Below, piece by piece: positions 34,580 to 47,100 of a DNA stretch of 64,000 nt. A program made the translations under genes and the position numbers. The stretch lies in contig VTPC01006054.1 in assembly GCA_011009095.1 (NCBI GenBank), positions 1 to 64,000 on the forward strand. The letters run 5' to 3'. The notes under the pieces are model-generated. The model saw only the letters and a list, made by a program, of their open reading frames with translations, did no database searches and was not told where the DNA came from. The stretch comes from Ignelater luminosus. Its lineage: Eukaryota > Arthropoda > Insecta > Coleoptera > Elateridae. Each line of letters opens with the position of its first letter. Within the stretch, counting starts at the first letter, position 1.

Positions 34580-35510
34580 GGTAAAGCCCTGCACGGGCCG
34601 AAATTTCTATGGCCGGACGGTCCGGCCCGAGTGGGAACAAAGTTGGCGCGGCCTGAAGTAAACCTGGTAACTTCTTGATCGGCCCGATAGGCCCGAGAGG
34701 CCCCAACAAAGAGACTCAAAAAACCGGAGAAATTCAAAAGTCACGACAGACGGCCCAAACAGTCCAAAAGACCCGAACGGTCAGACAGATCCGTATGGCC
34801 CGACAGGCCCGAGATGTTCGACAAGCCAAGAGACCTAAATGGTCCAACAGGTCCGAGAGGCCTGAACGATCTAACAGGCCCACGAGGTCCGAATGGCCCG
34901 ACAGACCCGAAAAGCGCGAAGGGCCGAGAAGTCCAAAAATCACGACGGCCCCACAGATCTGTATGGCCCGAGATGTTCGACAGGCCCGAGAGATTCAAAC
35001 AGCCCGATAGACCCGAAGAGCTGAGAAGTTCAAAAAATCCGACGGTCCGAACAGGCCGACAGATCCATACGGTCAGAAAGATTCGACAGGCCCAAGAAAC
35101 ACAAACAGTCTAATAGACCCGCGAGACCTGAAGAACCGAGAAGTACGACAGGGCCGATGGCTCGAGAGGGCCGAACGGTCTGCTAGGCCCGAGAGATCCA
35201 AATGACCTAACAGACTCCAGAAACCCAAAGGACCGAGAAGTCCAAAGAGCCAGACGTCCCAGACGATCAAAAAGGCCGGACAGGCCGACAGATCCGTGTG
35301 GCCCGATAGACCCGAGAGACCTGAAGGGCCCAGAAGTCCAAAAAGCCCGACAGCCCGAGAAGTCCGACCGGTCTGACTGCCCCAAAAGGTCCGAATGGCC
35401 CGAGAAGCTCGAAGGGCCGTAAAGTCCAAAAAGCCTGAGAGGCTTCAACAGCTCAACAAGACCAAACGGCCCGGTTAATTGGATGTGGGCCCGAAAGGCC
35501 CGATTAAACT
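34580..35510 (-). repeat. CGGGCC minisatellite family, copy C (9-bp unit, longest array)
   Basis: After 'ggtaacttcttgatcggccc' (34670), about 830 bp consist of 9-bp units of the consensus GGCCCGANA, for example 'ggcccacga', 'ggtccgaat', 'ggcccgaca', 'gacccgaaa'. That is roughly 90 degenerate copies. The array is the reverse complement of copies B and D. Because the unit is a multiple of three and stop-poor, several frames stay open on both strands; they encode Arg/Pro-rich or Gly-Pro-Leu-rich strings and should not be read as proteins. Confidence 0.85.
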
Positions 35511-35529
35511 TTTTATTGTAAATGATCAC

Positions 35530-37400
35530 GATGCTCGTTTGCTTACATTCTACACGATCGTGTTATACGTTTTCCTTACATTGCAAGTGACTGAATTTTT
35601 AAGGTTATCTCAGCTGCACAAAAGCAATAGTCAGTATAGACTTAGCGTCTGGGTTACAATGCAGTTGTAGTAGACCGCAGGAGTAGGCAAAAGTTGATAG
35701 GTTAGGTTTGTTTTCTGATAAAAGAAGTTGTTGGAATGATCTGAAGAAGTTGTAAGACCCATAAGAAATTTGCGCGTTGTAGATTAATATGTATGTTATC
35801 TGGCAAGTACGTGCTTTCCACATAATAAGATATAGAAGGATTTGTATTTGCTAGATTACTGTGATAAATCTCTTGGAAATTCAGAACTTTTAAATTACTC
35901 TCCTCACACGTAGGCTTAAGTTTAAGAAGAAATAAATAATTCTACAAAAGAATTTGTTCAAAAAATTATTGTTGTAGAAAATAAAGTAAAAATTTGAAAA
36001 AAAAATTTAAAAAAATTAGAATGTATTCGGCAGGATTTGAACACGCGACCGCTTATTTATGAAGAAGGCTGTTAGTTCACACGGCCCAAGTCTTTGTTTG
36101 TTATAACTACCGAATTGCGATATTTGCATACAAACCTTATATTTGGCATTAAAAGTTAATAATAATATAAATAAATAATAAAAAAAATAAAACATTGAAT
36201 TGCGTACGTACACCCTGACAAATCACCACTTTGTATTATAATTTATGAGAATTGCAACATATTTTAGTAGTAGATAGATAAGGCCATGGATTTATTGAGT
36301 TCATGAAATATTTAATCAAATTATTCATTTCTTAAAAATTAAAAACAAATTCGACAATTTTTCTCAGTTAACAAAAGAAGAGTTGTTGAATCTCAGTCGA
36401 TTTATTTTAGCGTTTTGAAAAACCTTGCGTTACAGTTACAAGGGCAAAGGTTATTCCTACACTTACATTTTTACCAAGTCTATACTGTTTTAAAAAGTAA
36501 ATTCTTATTTTTTTTAAATAATAATTATGTTTAATTTGATACTACCGGAAACAAGTTTTATTTCAAAGATTCTAACTGTAAAAAGAAAGAAAAGGCAAAA
36601 TTTAGACTGCGAAGTGAATTTTCTGTAGTTGCTTTAATAACAGAACTACACATTTAATATCGTAGAATTCGGAACAACCTGTATATTAATATACTAAGTT
36701 TTCTTATATTTGATTGACACATCCTAGATATAATTCTGTGCAGATATATTAAAGTTGGCTAAGCGATACTAAATGGAAATAATAAACAAAAGTTAGAACA
36801 AATTGCAGAAACATCTGTTCGTAGCCTTCAATTTTTTATATTGTAAATTACTGGGGCGTTTAAATTTGGATCTTTATTTACAATGTCAAAAGTTTATTAG
36901 CATTAGAATGTAAATAAAAATAAATTAAAGGAGATATCTATGATTTACGCATTAGATTCCATCAATTTAACTTGAGTTAATCTGATAACAAATTTAGGAG
37001 TTAATGTACCTAGGCATAAAAGTTGCACAAGACATTATAGGATTATTGCAATTGCACCACAATTATTTTAATAATCTAAAATGTAACATTTATAAAATTT
37101 AGACGTAAAGAAAGAATTTGATTCTTGTACCATTATTATTGGTAATAGGATACAATAAAGTACAATAAATAAAAGTTACTCGAGCTAAATTGCTTTATGA
37201 GCGATTCTTTCTCGAAAACAAGATAATTTCATTTGCACCACGGTTTCAATCTAAAGATTAACTTGCACAAAAAATAAATATCAATTGCTTCTTAATGTAA
37301 TTTTCTCTTTCATTGATCACTGGATGTGTGGTGGAATTGATTACTTTCAAAGACAGAAAATGATAATAAATGAAATAGCTGCCATCTGCTTAATCTAATA
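35530..37400. other. AT-rich upstream region of the neprilysin-like gene
   Basis: No coding frame with recognisable content. It includes the SINE at 36000-36200. The region near 37400-37450 ('cgtcagtcgtatatattctg', 'gttcggtcttatcagc') contains arthropod initiator-like words upstream of the proposed 5' UTR exon. Confidence 0.45.
36000..36200 (-). mobile_element. tRNA-derived SINE, copy 1
   Basis: On the minus strand a B-box word 'gtgttcaaatcctgccgaat' follows an A-box-like stretch about 50 nt upstream, but no cloverleaf can be drawn. It shares its leader ('aaaagttaataataatata') and an A-rich tail with the better preserved copy at about 45.5-45.76 kb. A SINE is therefore preferred over a tRNA gene. 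Confidence 0.55.
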
Positions 37401-37419
37401 AACCGTTTCGTCAGTCGTA

Positions 37420-37724
37420 TATATTCTGTTCGGTCTTATCAGCGTTTATCTGTTTAAATTGCAATATTAGAGGTCTACTCTTGCGCACAATTTGTTTTCC
37501 TTTGAATTATTGCGTTCTGTTTTGCTGATTCCTAAATTATTTTCTGTCACTATTTGTTTTTCATTTAGCACGGAATGAAATCCAGTATATTAATTAGTTC
37601 GCGATTAGATAACAATAATTATGTACATATAAACTTTAGTTGTAGTAGTACATATTACAGTATTAATAATAAAAGGATCTTTTCCGTAATTCCCCCTTGG
37701 GATTGATACGAAATTTAAATAAAG
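37420..37724 (+). other. putative non-coding first exon of the neprilysin-like gene
   Basis: A consensus donor 'ataaag|gtgagt' at 37724/37725 lies 385 bp upstream of the coding exon, whose ATG immediately follows a 'tttgtttcag' acceptor. The ATG thus opens an internal exon and a 5' UTR exon is required; this is the best candidate. Its 5' boundary is a guess from initiator-like 'tcagtc' words near 37412. Confidence 0.45.
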
Positions 37725-38109
37725 GTGAGTTAACTTTGCCTAGATAATTTGAAAAAGGGTTGAAACGTACCTCCGATTAATTTCGCTGACGAGCTCGTTT
37801 GTATTTTAAAAAAATCATCAAGTAAATTATTTGCATGATCAATTTTCAATTAATTTGAAATTTGATTTTAATACTGCACTCTTCAGGTCGACCGTGTTAT
37901 TTCACTCTTGTAAACAACGTAATATTGAAATTGACTAGTGACGTCAGTATAAGAACTTTTTTGTACTAAAAATATATTCTCATGAAAACACTCTTATTTC
38001 TCCAGACACATCTAACTAAATAAGCATCTGTTCCACATTTAATGTTGAACATCATTGCTGTGAAGCATTATAAAAATTTAATCGTCCTCATTTAATTTTT
38101 TTGTTTCAG

Positions 38110-41100
38110 ATGACCAAATATAAGCACGCAGAATTCGCCGACGATGACACAAGTATCGGCAGTGTCCAGTTTACGGAAGGTATACAAACAGCAATAAAAA
38201 ATCATTCACACCTTTTTTTTAAATAAATTTTGCTTTTTCAAGGTATCAGTAGTAGTGCCACCCATATACGATACCATACAAGTACCAGCATGTGGCATAA
38301 AAGATCGATGTTAGAAAAATCCCTTTTGATTTTAGTAGCGACATTGTTGTTTGTTATTATGGTTTTGGCATTTTTATTAGGAGCAGCAGACACTAGGATT
38401 AGAGAAGCCACAGTAAGTAGTTTATTTGCATTATTTTCTATGTATAACGAAACCCGATATAGAAACCATTTAAATATGTTACACGTGTTTGAATTTAGAA
38501 ATATTTTATTTCCTTGGAGAACTAATTGATTTAATGCAGTAGCCAGATGTGGAAATACCAAAAGAAATGTAAAAATGTGAATTCCAGAAATGAACAGATT
38601 AATAATAGCTGTAAGTGACCGCCTGCTTCCATTTTAAAATCTTACCATTCTTCATGCAAAATCTAGAAGTTTGGTCTTTGTGTTAGGGATTCATAAAAGC
38701 AACGGCAGTGTGTATCCAAATAGAAATTTCTAATTATGTGAGTGCCCTTGATACTTTTCTTTTGTGAAAATCTGGAAACACAATTTTTTCAATTTTTCAT
38801 TTTCACTTCAAAATGTATAGGATATGAAATTCTGAATTCCTAAAGGAAAAGATGGTAAGATTAAGTCCCTGAAAGGGACTGCACTTTCAATAGGAATTGT
38901 ATTTTTGGATTATAATTTTGGTATTTTCGTTTCTTGAACTTAAGAATTTCTGTTTCTTTTCCCTAGTGCCAGGCAAACATGCTCCCCCTATACTTTATGA
39001 AGTTCCTTTCTAGAAATATTTCGTGTAGTATTGTTTTACTATTCTATTTCTCAACTTCTTTTTATTTATAATTGGACTAAGCTAAAGATGTTAAAAGATC
39101 CTAATGAAAAAACCGAGAGGATTCAAATTCAGTAACCTGGGAAGCCATGGGGCAATTTCACAGAATGGTGAACTTATTCTCATAAATATCACTGTTTTAT
39201 TTTTTTTTATTTATTTATTTGATATGAGTTGTAATGTTACAATGTTATAGCTGCTCTGGTAACTGTTATAAGTTTTGTTTAATTATTGTTTTGAGACATT
39301 AAAAAACTACCCATAGTTACTGCGAATGTGGCTTGAAATGCAAAATGAAGCTACAATAATTCAAAGTAAATAAAAAACAAATAAACAGAACAAGTCGTAG
39401 TAGCAAGACAAAAGAATCAAACAAACCCACAATGAGGAACGCCGTAATTAGGGAAACCTGCTAGGTCCCGCGAAAAATTCAAAAAGGAAATAACGAAATA
39501 AAATAAAATTCTTATACAGGGTGTTTTCAAAATAAATGCAGATATTTGGCAGGCGAATTCCTCGACAGCAATTAATCCTTTTTTGTCATGTAACTTCTTT
39601 TCTGAAAGTGCACCGTTTTCGAAATACAAAGTGTCAAAGTTTCATTTAAAATTTCTTATTTTTTTAATATTTCAAAAACAAAATGAGATATCAGGATGAG
39701 ATTTTCTACATGTCTGTTACTCTAGAGTGTGTACTATCTTACGTAGCTTTACGTTTGGTATTGTTGCACCAGTGGAAAATTAAAACGTTTCTTTTTTTAT
39801 CGAAATTAGCAATCGATTTAAAACAAAAGGTTACTCTTGCCTTTTTTCCGTAGAATGCGTCGTTTTCGACTAAAATTAAATTTTTAAAAACCTCTCATGT
39901 TCAACAACCTATGGCAAGGTCATACGTTATCTCAGACACGGGATGAGATTATCTACATTGCACGCCTTGCAGAAATTGGGCCTATTTTTCCAAATAACTT
40001 TTTTCCTTAAAGTGCACCGTTTCCGAGATACAGGGAGTCAAGATTTCTTGTGTCTGATTAAACCTTGACACCCTGTATTTCAAAAATGGTGTACTTTAAC
40101 AAAAAAACGTTACATGACAAGAGACTTAATTTCGGTCGAGGAATGCGGTGCAAATAATTGCATCCTGTTTGTGAGATGACGTATGACTTCACCATAGACC
40201 GTTGGACAAGTTTTGAAAAACACGTTTTTACTAGACAATGACACATTGTACAGAAAAAACACAAGAGTAACCGTTTATTCAAAATCGATTGCTCATTCCA
40301 GAAGTAGAAAAATCATCTTTTTCAGGTTTTCGATGACATTTTTCTGAAAACTCCATGTATCTAATCTACTTTGTTACTATTTAACGGCCCATAATACCGG
40401 TAAGAATCTCGGGTGAACGTCACAAGTCTCATAACGATGTACAAACTGGTCGTGTTTAGAATTCCCCAATGTAGTATTTTTCGGTTTTGGCACTGAAATA
40501 CTCCAGTCGTGTCTTGTATGCATTGTAAGAAAATAGAAAAAACTTATGCTATTTAATATAAAAATTGTTTCGATTACTAATTACAGTCGTCGCTATAAAA
40601 GAGAAGTCTTATTTTACCTGCTGCGATTCTAACTTTTGGACTTAAAGTTAGCTGCGATATTCATAATGCAGTTCAGGGGCGCTCAGCGGACTGATTGAAT
40701 TGCCGACAATACAGAGTCCTAGATGTTTCCGCTGCCTAAGTGACTGAAAGCGTTGTCAGCATAATTAACGCCGAGTCAACCGTTGAGTCCACTGAGTGCC
40801 CCTCAACGCGCACTGCCTTTAAGGTAATTAATTCGAGTGTTCAAATAAAAACAAATTGTGTCGTCAAAATCAGAGATACCAATAGGGGAATATCATCAAC
40901 CAAGAGATTATGCTAAATTTTATCAAAATGTATCAAAATGGCGGAAAAACTGGTGCTCGTCAGCTGCAACCAGAGTTGCCAGAGCTGGCTATACATCTCC
41001 AAATCTGAAGATTTGTGACATTTATTATGGTTACTGACGATATATTTTACTGTTGTGGCAACAGTGTGATCAGTCGATGATCACCCTCAATTTGGTTTGT

Positions 41101-44100
41101 TATAGTTCTAAGAGAGATCGTTGAAGGGCATGAAAATAGGATCACTACCCGACCGGTATTGCACAAGGACCATTCGATGCATGTTTCGGAATCCGTCTAG
41201 GTTGGAGCTCGACGATATGCTTTCAGCCGGCCCTGGTCCAAAGTTCAGATATATAGATACTGGATATATTGAGCTTCTTAGACATGTATTAGTCTTTCTG
41301 GATCATTCAAGTCGATTAAACCTTTAGTCTTCAGATTTTACGGACCAATCGTTCTTTTCAGGCCGATTGTTTTTTTCCTACCAGTTAGGCTTTTCGAGTA
41401 GAATTCCAAGCCGCATTCAAACTTCAACAACTTTTATCATGATGATACAAGGACATCTGTGCAACACAAAGCATATTTACATTTTTTTGCAAGCCGATTT
41501 GAGACAACTTATGTAGTTCTTACTCGGGCTAAATCATTTTTGCTATACTTCAGTCCATGCGAATTAAAGGACCAAAACCAAAGGTAAACAGTAGCCTCTA
41601 ACTATTCGTTATCTATTGTAAATGACAGATATGGAACTCTTTGCTCTTGAAAACTAAAGACCATAAATTGGCACATTAATACCCGCATACTTCCATCCAA
41701 ACGGACTTAATGAGCTAACATGACCATATTTACATATTGTGCCTGTTAGGGAAAGGAAACGTCCTTTGGAGTTTATAAAAACAGAACGAACGCTTTTTAA
41801 TATTTTGTGTGGGTCGATGAAAGAAAACATCTTGCCGAATTTTACTGTTTTGAAGAGCATTTGATTTTTTTTTAGTTAACTGTTAGAGAAAGGGTCCACT
41901 TTCTGGATTCTTAGGCAAAAAACTAAAAGGGTAACTTATTCTCTGAGATCTGTTCCTGTGTCTAGGGGTAATCTGATTTACGATCTTCTTCAAGACGGTA
42001 GGCCTAAAAGCACTACTCGTTAAGGGGCGCAAAAGTAGGGTTGTCATCTGATCGGTATTTCGAAGTCCGAAAGAAATCTCTGTATCTGATTTGGAGCGGA
42101 GAAAGAGGGACATTTCCCGTGCGCCTATTTCGGAATCCAAGGAAGACCCTTTCCATAGGCGGTCCCGGAAAACTTTCAAACTCAGGCTGAGCTGTAATGA
42201 AGACATAATGTAATAGGAAAGCAAAATGGTTAAAGACAATAATAAAAAAGAATGACTTTGTCTTGTTTTTGTTTATTGGCTATTAAATTGATTTATCATT
42301 ATAACTTCATTATGTTTCAGATTTTAAACGGAAACCCAAAATTAGTTCCACCATGTCTAACAGAGGACTGCATACGAATAGCAAGCAACATCCTAGAAGC
42401 AATGGACACATCTGTGGACCCATGTGAAGATTTCTATTCTTACGCGTGCAATGGTTGGATTAAAGCGAATCCAATACCTGAAGGTAAAAGCAGTTGGGGA
42501 ACATTCATGAAATTAGAACAAGAAAACCAGCTTGTAGTTAAACATGTATTAGGTAAGTGTAAAACCAAGCCAAGCTAAACCAAACCAAGCAAACCTAACT
42601 AATAACTTCAATTTTCTGCATTCTAGAAAAACCCATAGATAATTTGAAATCTAAAGCGGAACAAAAAGCAAAATTATATTACGAATCCTGTTTGGACGTT
42701 AATGATACCATAGAAGAGTTGGGAGCTAAACCCATGCTGGAACTTATCAATAAAATCGGTGGTTGGATTGTTACCAATAGCAGTTTTGATATATCCATAT
42801 GGAAATTACAAAAAGTGTTGCAAATTCTTCAAAATAAATACAATATAGGGGCTTTGTTTTCGTATGCTGTTGGAGAAGATGATCGAAACTCAACAAGGCA
42901 TATAATCCAAATTGACCAAAGCGGATTAACATTACCGACACGCGAGAATTATTTAAACAAGACGGAACATGCTAAAGTTTTGGCTGCATATTTGGAATAT
43001 ATGACTAAGGTTAGATCGACAGATGAATTCATTTTGTGTGATAATAAAAAGTTTTCTTTGTTATTAGGTGGGAATTTTATTAAATGGTGAACCGAACGCA
43101 ACTCAAGCCCATATGCAAGACGTAATAGATTTTGAAACGCAACTAGCCAATATAACAACACCAAACGAGCAAAGGCGAGATGAAGAATCTTTGTATCATT
43201 TAATGTCGATTGCTGAACTTCAGGAATTAGCTGGATTTGTAAGATTATAGCATCATTCGTAATTATCTAGAAATTAAAACTGACGTTACAGATAGATTGG
43301 CGAAAATTCTTTGAAGACGCTTTGAGAATCGTTGATAAAAAGGTTACTCAAAAAGAGAATGTTGTTGTTTATGCACCGGAATATCTAGAGAAACTGGCTC
43401 ATTTAATTAAAGAGTATGAAGAGACACCTAGAGGAAAAATGTAAGCATATATGCTAAAGGCCAAGTATTTTTTTTTAATTGAAGGTAATTTTTCTAGGAT
43501 ACTTAACAATTATTTTGTATGGCAAACTATTAAAACATTCAGTGGTTGTCTTTCAAAAGCATTTAGAGATGCTTACAAAGGTTTGCGTAAAGTTTTGTTG
43601 GGTTCTGAAGGTGGAGAAGAGCCCCAATGGCGGTACTGCATAGCTGATACGAACAATGTCCTAGGTAGGACAAACTAATAAAACTATTAAGTGAATTCTA
43701 CAAAAAAGGTTGCAATTTCAGGATTTGCCATTGGAGCAATATTTGTTAGAGAAGTGTTTCAAGGCGATTCAAAAGTTCAAGCAGAATCGATGGTTAATAA
43801 TGTTCGGATAGCGTTCAAAAGTAATTTCAAAAATTTAAATTGGATGGATGTTGAAACTAGAACGTCGGCAGAATTAAAAGCTGATGCCATATCTGATATG
43901 ATTGGTAACTAGTTTCAGTGTTAACATACAAATAAAGCAATTAAAAGTTTTACTTTGATAGGTTATCCTGAATTTATTCTTCATCCGGATCAATTGAATG
44001 AAAGATACAGTATTTTGGAAATTAGAAGGGATGCATATTTTGAGAACAATATCAACTTAAACCAGTATGGTCTCAGGAAAAATTTAGAAAAGATCAACGA

Positions 44101-47100
44101 ACCTGTAAATAAAACAACATGGAGTAAGTATCATTATTTCGGTCTACATTATCAGTTTTAACCGGTCGCCTTTGACATACTTAGTATATCTTAAATGGCA
44201 CGCATGATAGAATTTTAATTCCTGAAAGATAACCTTTATTCTGTGTTATGGACAAACGATAAGACTTCAAAGGAGGCGACCACTTTTGGGTCAGTTAAAA
44301 CTTTGTATGGGCATCTGTTTGTAAAATTTAACAGGACAAAATTCTAATACTGTTAAGCGTTGTTGAGCAAACCTTGAATTAATGTTCATTTGCTTGCGTA
44401 AACCCTGAAAAATGATCATCGGCATTACAATGCAGTAGCATGGTGATTTGACCCTAAAAACCGTTCTCGGACACATGTACAAATCTTTGTTAGAGATACG
44501 GGACATACGCCCTTTCACTTTCGATTTTTCATTAGGGGATGTAAACATGGGCTGCTTCCTTTTTCTCTTGTAATAAGAGCAATTTCAGTAATGAATGAAC
44601 TCGATTTTCATCAATAATGTTACACTGAATTTTACAATATTATTTGTCGAGTTATAATTGTAAACTTAAACTTAACATGATATAATGTAAGTAATGCTGT
44701 CAATCAGTACTTGATAGTTTCTTTATTGTTATTACATAGTAGTTGGCAAAAAGAGAGTAGAAATTGGATCATTGTTTTTGAATATTGCTCTAGTTCAAAC
44801 GTTGATTTGAAATCTCTGGTACCAACCGACGTCATGCATTTAAGGCTAAAACATTTTCATTTGAATATCCCTACAAAAAAAAGGTTTATTTTTATTGAAG
44901 TAAAAGAATTCACATGTAATTCAGCGTAGCCGGCGCCGATCCAGTAGACACTTTCACTTACTGTTCAACCTCAAAATAAAAATGCCGGTAAATTTGACAT
45001 AAATGTTTCATAAATCAGCTTGTTTCAAACACTAAAAACTAGAGTGTTAAATTCCCAAACGTATTGTAATTTTAAATTTCCTGCTTTGAACCATTTTATT
45101 ATATTTATGACAACCTAACATTTAATTTTATTGTCAAGAAGAGGTTAGATAACTTCTAACCTGCTGTCATATTTGAAATCAGACTTGTCAATCTTTTTTG
45201 ATTAAAGTTCTCTACTGTGTGCTTAAGAATTTTTATTTTACTGTGCCTTATTACTGTACTAATTAATTGCAATAACAATAGTAATAATAATAATTTATTT
45301 TTATTATAAAAAACTTCAAAGATTTTACTAATTAAAAAAAATCTTAAATGTAGGTTTAGAATAATATTTGTTAATCAGCATATGTATGAAAAACAAAAGT
45401 TTCAATTTTATTTCGATTGATTTGTTTATCGTAACCACAACAATAAATTTCCCTAAGATTACATTTAAGTAATTTAAGTTTTTTCTAGTTAGTAAAATTT
45501 TTAGTTTTTATGGTAAAAATAAATTATTATTGCCGTTAATTATTACAAATAGGGAAGGTAAATAAAATTTTGAAACAAAAAAGTAAAAATAATCATAAGA
45601 TGTCCCCGGGGGCGGGGCTTGAACCCTGACCTTTTTTGTATACCACGCGGGCTCCGTGACCACAGCGCGTTGCTCATGGGTTAAAGCTGTCAAATTGCGG
45701 CATTTACATTGCATCATTTTACATGTGATTAAAAATTAATAATAAAATCTAATTCCTTAATAATACATAAATAAAATTAGTTCTACCTGTGCAGTTTTTA
45801 AATTGTGAACCTTTTTTGTGTGTACATAATTGCTGTAAAATCAATTGGGAAGATAAGTACTAAAGCATAAGAATTAATACTAAATTTGTTATAAACACCT
45901 GGACAAGTCTTGGCTTTACCCAACTCTTATCCTTGTATGCATATGGGAACTCTACTTTTCACTCGAAAGCGCCATCTGTCAATTCATGGTTTTTCAAACA
46001 GGATAATTACAACAGCGGTACGACAAAACTTAATTAACAATTATTGATTATTTTATTATAAAAAAAAGAAAAATAAAATTGTAAATTGGCAACCATCAGC
46101 AAATCGGCATCAAAAGAAAACTAACGTGAAGACGTGCAAAGCCAGCTGATGTGAAATAAAAGTTTAAAACTTTATCGGGCTTTTCAGGCCTACATCTGGT
46201 CAATCGAGCATCTCGGGCTTGTCGGGCTTTTCGGACCGTTATCTTTGTACTGATCCAAAGCGGGCGATTTTTGTACTGCACCGTAAACGGGATAGGTTTA
46301 GGTTACACTTTTTGGCCCTACGTTGGGCTCTTTGGGCCTCTCGGGCCAATCGGAGCTTCGGGCCGTTCCGGCCTCTCGAATCTGTCGGACCGCTTAGGCC
46401 GTTCGGACCGATCAAGAAGTTACTAGGTTTATTCCCAGTCGGGCCGAACCGGATCGGACCGTGTCTGGAAACTTCGGTTAGTGGATAAACGCTCTAGTGT
46501 TCTTTTTATTTCTGAACGAAACCTTGGAGTGTTGTTACTGTTATCTTTCTTGTCAGGTCTGTCAGCTTCATCTAGGACTTGGAATCTGTTAGTTGTAGTA
46601 ATCTTATGTTCATCTGTTATTTTGTTTTGTTTCGCACATTGTCTTTTCTTGGTGACTGCTGTGACATCCTACCAAGGATGCTTGTTTGAGTTATCTCCAG
46701 TTTGTTTGTCTTCTTCTAGATCTTTGTCACTGGAAGTACCATGCATATTCCATAGCTATGTAGTTTGACTGCATGGCAGAACTTGATGGTAAATTGTTGT
46801 TTTTTTATTGTGCTGGTAGGATATGTTATATAGGTAACTGAATAGAAGGCTGGATGCAAGTATTGGTGATGACCCTGTGATTACTAGTTATTTTAGGGTA
46901 TTATAGTTGAGACACCTATAGTTAATGGTTTTCCAGAAATGATTGTTGAGGAATTTGTGATTGTACATTGTGTTGGATTTGCATTGCACTTATAAAAGAT
47001 TGATTGTGCGTGCTAAATGACCTTCACCACTCAAACCAGTAGAAGAAATCGCAAAGACACCAGAATCCAAAGGATACAAAGTTAGAAACATAATAAATGT

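Noticed and set aside
34675..35529. Overlapping open frames encoding Arg/Pro-rich or collagen-like strings
   Set aside because: They follow from a 9-bp stop-poor repeat and are open on both strands; copies elsewhere are broken.
36016..36130. tRNA gene on the minus strand
   Set aside because: Only the B box is convincing; same SINE family as at 45.5 kb.
41883..42239. 118-aa minus-strand open frame in protease intron 2
   Set aside because: No domain, no splice signals that fit, and it overlaps a partly duplicated repeat.
45600..45720. tRNA gene on the minus strand
   Set aside because: A and B boxes are present, but it is attached to a SINE body and a cloverleaf with a paired acceptor stem is not evident.
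46481..46768. 95-aa hydrophobic frame
   Set aside because: No signal-peptide layout or family match; it starts inside the minisatellite copy.
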